A stretch of 17,915 bases of DNA from NCBI GenBank assembly GCA_043734785.1, contig JAYTEX010000012.1, positions 1 through 17,915 of the forward strand, in the 5' to 3' direction. Within the stretch, counting starts at the first letter, position 1; each line of letters opens with the position of its first letter. Shown piece by piece: positions 14,468 through 17,915 of the stretch. The translations under genes and the position numbers were made by a program. The notes beneath the pieces were generated by a model that did not search any database, had not been told where the DNA came from, and was given only the letters and a program-made list of their open reading frames with translations. The stretch is from CAIKBL01 sp043734785 (GTDB taxonomy: Bacteria; Pseudomonadota; Gammaproteobacteria; Ga0077536).

Positions 14468-16816
14468 ATGAATGACGCTGCATCCACTGTTCACACTGAC
14501 TCTCAGGCCGAGGATCATTCGATACTGACGGCGAGCGCGCGTGCCTGGTGCGAGAAGGACGCCGCCATGTCCCGCCTGCGCACTGTCCGCGGCATGGCAG
14601 ACGGTTTCGATCGGCGACTATGGTCTCAGATGGTGGACCTCGGCTGGACCGCGATTCAAATTCCGGAGAGCGCTGGGGGGCTTGGCCTCGGGGTGTCCGC
14701 GTTGGCTGCCGTCAGCCGCGAACTTGGCCGGGTCGCCGCGCCCGAACCTCTGATCGAAGTGGCGGGGATTAGCGCGAGTCTGCTCGCGCAACTTCCCTTG
14801 CACGCTGTGGTTGCAGGATTGCTTGCGGAGATTGGAGATGGGTCGTGCATGCCGGTCGTCGCCTGGCAGGAACATCCCATGGAACCGGCGGCTGGCGAAC
14901 TGCTGACACGGGCCGAAGAAATTTCTGGCGGTTATCGTCTGCAGGGTTGCAAGTACTGCGTACCATTCGCGGAAACTGCGGACGGGTTGCTGATCAATGC
15001 CCTGCTTGGCGGCAGCCATGCGATTTTCTGGGTACCCCGCGCGACGCCCGGAGTTGAAATTAAGACGCATCGTCTTGCGGACGGTACCCGCCACGCGACG
15101 GTCAACCTGAATGCGGTGGCACTGAACGAAACGGCACTGCTCGGGCGCGGTGCGGCGGTGGCGGCGGCGCTTGCCACCGCACTGGACGAAGGCGCGTTGC
15201 TGAGCGCCGCGTATCTCTGTGGGCTGATGACGGCTTGCTTCGATGTGACATTGAAGTATCTCAATACGCGGCAGCAGTTCGGACGGGCGATCGGGACCTT
15301 CCAGGCGCTGCAACATCGCATGGTGAATATGTGCCTGCAGCGCGAATTGGCACAGGCGACCGTCGAGGAGGCAGTTCAATTGTATGCCGCAGGATACGAC
15401 GATCCGCGCGAGCAGGCCTTACTCGCGAGTCGCGCAAAATACCGCGCGACCGAAGCCGCGCTGATGATTACCCGCGAAGCGATCCAGTTGCACGGCGCAA
15501 TCGGATTTACCGATGAATGTGATGTCGGGTTGTTCGTGAATCGCGCGCTCGTGTGCGCCGCCAATCTCGGCAACGCTACCTGGCACTGCCGACGCATCGC
15601 CGAGCTGGCGGCAGGCCGCACCATCCAGCGTTCGGAAGATTCCGCAGGCGACGCCGCGGAGCCGTTGGACGCAGACTGGAATTCGTTGAGTGATGATGCT
15701 TTTCGCAGCCTGGTCAGACAGTGGCTTGAGACGAATTATCCTGCAGCGATGCGCTATCCGCCGAGCCGCCTGCGCTGGCATGCAGTGAAACCCTGGTACC
15801 TTCAGCTCGGCGCGCGAGGTTGGCTCGCACCCGCCTGGCCGCGCGAGTTCGGTGGCATGGGGTTGGCGCCAAGCAAGCTACTTATTTTTATTGAAGAGCA
15901 GGAACGCTGGGGCGTCGCGCGGGCGCCCGACATGGGGCTGGTGATGGTGGGCCCGCTTCTGATCAAACATGGCAGTCCTGATCAGCGAGCCCACTACCTG
16001 CCGAAGATACTGGCCGGGGAGCACATCTGGTGTCAGGGATATTCAGAGCCGAATGCAGGTTCAGATCTCGCGAGCCTGCGCACGGAGGCTATCCTCGAGG
16101 GCGATCACTTCGTGGTCAACGGACAGAAAACCTGGACCACGCTGGCGCAGGATGCGACGCATATGTTTCTGTTGGCGCGCACTGCCAAGGACACGAAAAA
16201 GCAGGCGGGCATCAGTTTTCTGTTGGTCGACATGCAAACACCCGGCATTACCGTGCGACCGATTCGCAATCTAGCGGGCCACGAAGAGTTCTGCGAGGTG
16301 TTTCTCGATAACGTCAAGGTTCCTCGCGAGAACGTGGTCGGCGCGCTCAATCAAGGCTGGACGATCGCGAAAGCGCTGCTCAGTTTCGAGCGCATCTTTC
16401 TCGGGAGTCCGAAGCAATCGCAGTACGCGCTACAGCGACTCACGGCGGTCGCGCGACACTGCGGGCTGTTCACCGACCCTGCGTTCCGTGATCGTTACAC
16501 GCGCCTGAAATGCGATGTTATGGACCTTGAAACCTACTACGGACGTTTCGCAGCCCAGGTTAAGCGAGGTGAACCGCTAGGCGCGGAGGTGTCATTGCTC
16601 AAGATTCTGGCCACCGAGACCTATGCCCGGCTTACCGAGCTTCTGATCGAGAGCGTCGGCAGTGCCGGTGCGCAGCTCGGCAAGGTGAACGTCGGTGATC
16701 ACGATGTCGATGTGTTGAGTCTTTTCTATACCGCCCGGCCGGCGACGATTTACGGTGGCAGCAACGAAATTCAGCGTAATATTGTTGCCAAGGCGGTCCT
16801 TGGCTTGGTGGATTAA
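14468..16816 (+). CDS. fused two-domain acyl-CoA dehydrogenase
   Basis: A 782-residue protein with two acyl-CoA dehydrogenase domains joined by a linker near 386-404. Domain 1 (about 15-385) keeps the QQFGRAIGTFQALQH (269-283) and IQLHGAIGFTDE (339-350) motifs. Domain 2 (about 405-782) has GYSEPNAGSDLASLRT (524-539), the flavin-region KTWTTLA (554-560), SFERIFLGS (639-647) and IYGGSNEIQRNIVAKAVLGL (761-780). Each half carries complementary conserved motifs, as expected for the alpha2beta2 type of dehydrogenase used on steroid and other bulky acyl-CoAs. Mycobacterial FadE34 is a known fused example. It introduces a C=C into an acyl-CoA. E641 is a candidate base. The start at 14468 is chosen because an earlier in-frame ATG at 14387 lies inside the preceding gene. 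Its ribosome binding site is weak. The substrate is not known. Confidence 0.88.
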   Translation: MNDAASTVHTDSQAEDHSILTASARAWCEKDAAMSRLRTVRGMADGFDRRLWSQMVDLGWTAIQIPESAGGLGLGVSALAAVSRELGRVAAPEPLIEVAGISASLLAQLPLHAVVAGLLAEIGDGSCMPVVAWQEHPMEPAAGELLTRAEEISGGYRLQGCKYCVPFAETADGLLINALLGGSHAIFWVPRATPGVEIKTHRLADGTRHATVNLNAVALNETALLGRGAAVAAALATALDEGALLSAAYLCGLMTACFDVTLKYLNTRQQFGRAIGTFQALQHRMVNMCLQRELAQATVEEAVQLYAAGYDDPREQALLASRAKYRATEAALMITREAIQLHGAIGFTDECDVGLFVNRALVCAANLGNATWHCRRIAELAAGRTIQRSEDSAGDAAEPLDADWNSLSDDAFRSLVRQWLETNYPAAMRYPPSRLRWHAVKPWYLQLGARGWLAPAWPREFGGMGLAPSKLLIFIEEQERWGVARAPDMGLVMVGPLLIKHGSPDQRAHYLPKILAGEHIWCQGYSEPNAGSDLASLRTEAILEGDHFVVNGQKTWTTLAQDATHMFLLARTAKDTKKQAGISFLLVDMQTPGITVRPIRNLAGHEEFCEVFLDNVKVPRENVVGALNQGWTIAKALLSFERIFLGSPKQSQYALQRLTAVARHCGLFTDPAFRDRYTRLKCDVMDLETYYGRFAAQVKRGEPLGAEVSLLKILATETYARLTELLIESVGSAGAQLGKVNVGDHDVDVLSLFYTARPATIYGGSNEIQRNIVAKAVLGLVD

Positions 16817-16835
16817 TCAGCAGCCAAGGTGCGCT

Positions 16836-16856
16836 CGGCGGCAGCAAAGACCGCCG
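16836..16856. terminator. 6-bp hairpin between convergent genes
   Basis: CGGCGG (16836-16841), 9-nt loop, CCGCCG (16851-16856), in the 41-nt gap between the acyl-CoA dehydrogenase stop and the convergent gene. No T-run on either strand. It may serve both transcripts as a weak terminator; the support is positional. Confidence 0.3.
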
Positions 16857-16857
16857 C

Positions 16858-17352
16858 TCATGGCGCTGGCTTCATGACCAATTCCATGATCAGGATGGGA
16901 AACGGCAGATGGCGCGCCTGCTGACAGTAGGCGCCGCCGACGACCTTGCCATCAGTCGTTTCAAATTGCCAAGCTTCACTCACGCCTGAATAACCCTGCG
17001 GCAGCACTTTCTGCAATTTATGGCGAAGGGTTTCCTGCGCCAGCGTGCAATCGCCGAGCGCTCGGTAGGCGCGCGCGGCGTAGGAGCGCTGCACAACCTT
17101 GGTGGCAGCATCTATCGTCAATTCGACGTCAGGCACGATCGACACCATCTCGGGATCGACGCTCGGGACGCGCATCGTGTAGGTCCCATCACTGCCCACA
17201 CCATTGCCTGGCGATGCGCCATAGTCATACGCATGCGCGAGTGGCGCGCCGGGCTCGCTGCCGAACGGGATCACAAACAACGCGTTCTCAGCCGCCGCGT
17301 GCGAGGTGATCAAAAGTGCTGTGAGCAGCGTGAACACTTGTCGTCCTGGCAT
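16858..17352 (-). CDS. small exported protein of unknown function
   Basis: A 164-residue protein that I do not recognise. Residues 1-21 form a signal peptide (MPGRQVFTLLTALLITSHAAA) with likely cleavage before ENALF, so it should be periplasmic or secreted. The mature part has two cysteines (in DCTLAQ and AYCQQ) that could form a disulfide. There is a Gly/Ser/Asp-rich stretch GASPGNGVGSDGTYT near residue 50. I chose the start at 17352 over 17472 because the signal peptide begins there and because the longer reading frame would run through a hairpin terminator of the upstream gene. Its stop is 41 nt from the convergent acyl-CoA dehydrogenase. No operon partner is visible. The function is unknown. 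Confidence 0.62.
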   Translation of the reverse strand: MPGRQVFTLLTALLITSHAAAENALFVIPFGSEPGAPLAHAYDYGASPGNGVGSDGTYTMRVPSVDPEMVSIVPDVELTIDAATKVVQRSYAARAYRALGDCTLAQETLRHKLQKVLPQGYSGVSEAWQFETTDGKVVGGAYCQQARHLPFPILIMELVMKPAP

Positions 17353-17420
17353 GATCTTGAAAACGGCCGTTGAGCGCTGCACAACCTCAGAAAATGCCTG
17401 ACTGAATTGACGTTGGTGCT

Positions 17421-17446
17421 TCAAATAAGCTTCACCCTGGTGAAGC
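17421..17446 (-). terminator. hairpin terminator downstream of the partial LLM gene
   Basis: GCTTCACC (17429-17436), two bases, GGTGAAGC (17439-17446) form an 8-bp palindrome. Read on the minus strand it is followed by TTATTTGA, a T-rich tail. It lies 4 nt after the stop of the LLM gene and upstream of the exported-protein gene, so it probably ends the LLM transcript. Confidence 0.55.
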
Positions 17447-17449
17447 GCG

Positions 17450-17915
17450 CTAGGACAGTGAATGGCAGGCATCGTTCGCGGGTTCTGTTTGGAAGACTGG
17501 CATGACTTCTCGGGCGAATAATTCCACCGAAGTCATGACATCAGCGCCGCGTATTCCCGGCATGTGCATCCAGCACACCATCTCGGTGCACCCAAGGCCA
17601 TCTCGATATTTGATAATTTCGTTGATGGCGAATTCTGGCGTGCCAACGATGTAGCGTGCTTTGAAGGTGTCGAAATTGACTTGATGATGATCGGTGATCG
17701 GGCTGCCATCATCGTTGCGTAACACACGATCGCCGGCCGCAGACGCCTTGCCATACACTTCGCGATACAAATGCTCGATGGCGGGCGCGGCGAGCGCTTC
17801 GGCTTTCTGCAGGGTCGACGCGACGAAGACCTGGCGGATGATCGGGCGTTCTGGAATCGTCCAGCCGATCTCTTGCGCCGCAGCTTCGTAAGGTGCGTAG
17901 TGCGCCTGCAATTCC
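17450..17915 (-). CDS. C-terminal part of an LLM class flavin-dependent oxidoreductase (cut by window edge)
   Basis: About 155 residues of the C-terminal half of a luciferase-like oxidoreductase; the N terminus lies beyond the right edge. Features of the LLM C terminus are FKARYIVGTPEFAINEIIKYRD (the conserved VGTPE region), then GCTEMVCWMHMPGIRGADVMTSVELFAREVMPVFQ. The apparent methionine at 17911 is a TTG inside the gene and is not the start. This is the third LLM protein in the window. Its cofactor and substrate cannot be judged. A hairpin terminator follows the stop. Confidence 0.8.
   Translation of the reverse strand, partial: ELQAHYAPYEAAAQEIGWTIPERPIIRQVFVASTLQKAEALAAPAIEHLYREVYGKASAAGDRVLRNDDGSPITDHHQVNFDTFKARYIVGTPEFAINEIIKYRDGLGCTEMVCWMHMPGIRGADVMTSVELFAREVMPVFQTEPANDACHSLS

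Noticed and set aside
14618..15379. Minus-strand frame of 253 codons inside the fused dehydrogenase
   Set aside because: It is antisense to domain 1 of the dehydrogenase, with no motif or start signal.
14468..16816. Assembly artefact or missed stop joining two dehydrogenase genes
   Set aside because: The frame is continuous through the linker, and the two halves have complementary motifs as in known fused ACADs, so a true fusion is more likely.
17353..17472. Longer start for the small exported protein
   Set aside because: The extra 40 residues would hide the signal peptide and run through a hairpin terminator of the upstream gene.

Overview
The window looks like a chromosomal segment of a moderately GC-rich (estimated by eye at just under 60 percent) proteobacterium, most likely a gammaproteobacterium. 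The lineage clue is RlmJ, which resembles the E. coli enzyme closely at its N terminus, together with a class III-type (PhaC/PhaE) polyhydroxyalkanoate synthase. The gene content points to an environmental, carbon-storing, aromatic- or lipid-degrading bacterium. Genus-level placement is not possible from this sequence alone.

Layout. Positions 1-172 hold only a short palindromic repeat-like motif. On the minus strand, 173-1021 is rlmJ (23S rRNA methyltransferase). A luciferase-like (LLM) oxidoreductase follows on the plus strand (1168-2208). It converges on a minus-strand, exported aspartoacylase/succinylglutamate desuccinylase-family protein (2277-3344); the two share a perfect 14-bp palindrome that encodes part of the latter's C terminus. 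From 7058 back to 3494 a minus-strand operon for PHA metabolism reads: phasin, lipase-like hydrolase, short PhaE-like subunit, class III-like PhaC, GNAT acetyltransferase. A near-consensus sigma-70 promoter lies in front of the phasin, and a 10-bp hairpin lies between phasin and lipase. Divergently, a CocE/NonD-type esterase (7225-8958) and a membrane-anchored family V-like lipase (9131-10045) follow on the plus strand; the second has an 8-bp dyad spanning its candidate promoter.

From 10183 to 16816 the plus strand carries a catabolic block. An HpaB-family flavin-dependent phenol hydroxylase, an alpha/beta hydrolase of the C-C bond (MhpC/HsaD) type and an MhpB-type class III extradiol dioxygenase are tightly coupled (4-nt overlap, then 4-nt gap). 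After a 174-nt gap come a second LLM oxidoreductase and a fused two-domain acyl-CoA dehydrogenase of 782 residues. Read together, the first three genes make a hydroxylate - ring-cleave - hydrolyse module for a phenolic or catecholic substrate. The acyl-CoA dehydrogenase would act on a CoA-activated side chain or cleavage product. A small exported protein of unknown function (16858-17352) and the C-terminal part of a third LLM oxidoreductase (17450 to the window end), both on the minus strand, close the window.

No tRNA, rRNA, CRISPR array, transposase or integrase was seen. No gene-free stretch exceeds about 175 bases; the intergenic regions are described in the entries. The most interesting items are the compact PHA operon with its truncated PhaE and embedded lipase, the non-canonical aromatic meta-cleavage module with an altered HpaB pocket residue, the fused acyl-CoA dehydrogenase, and several candidate regulatory palindromes.
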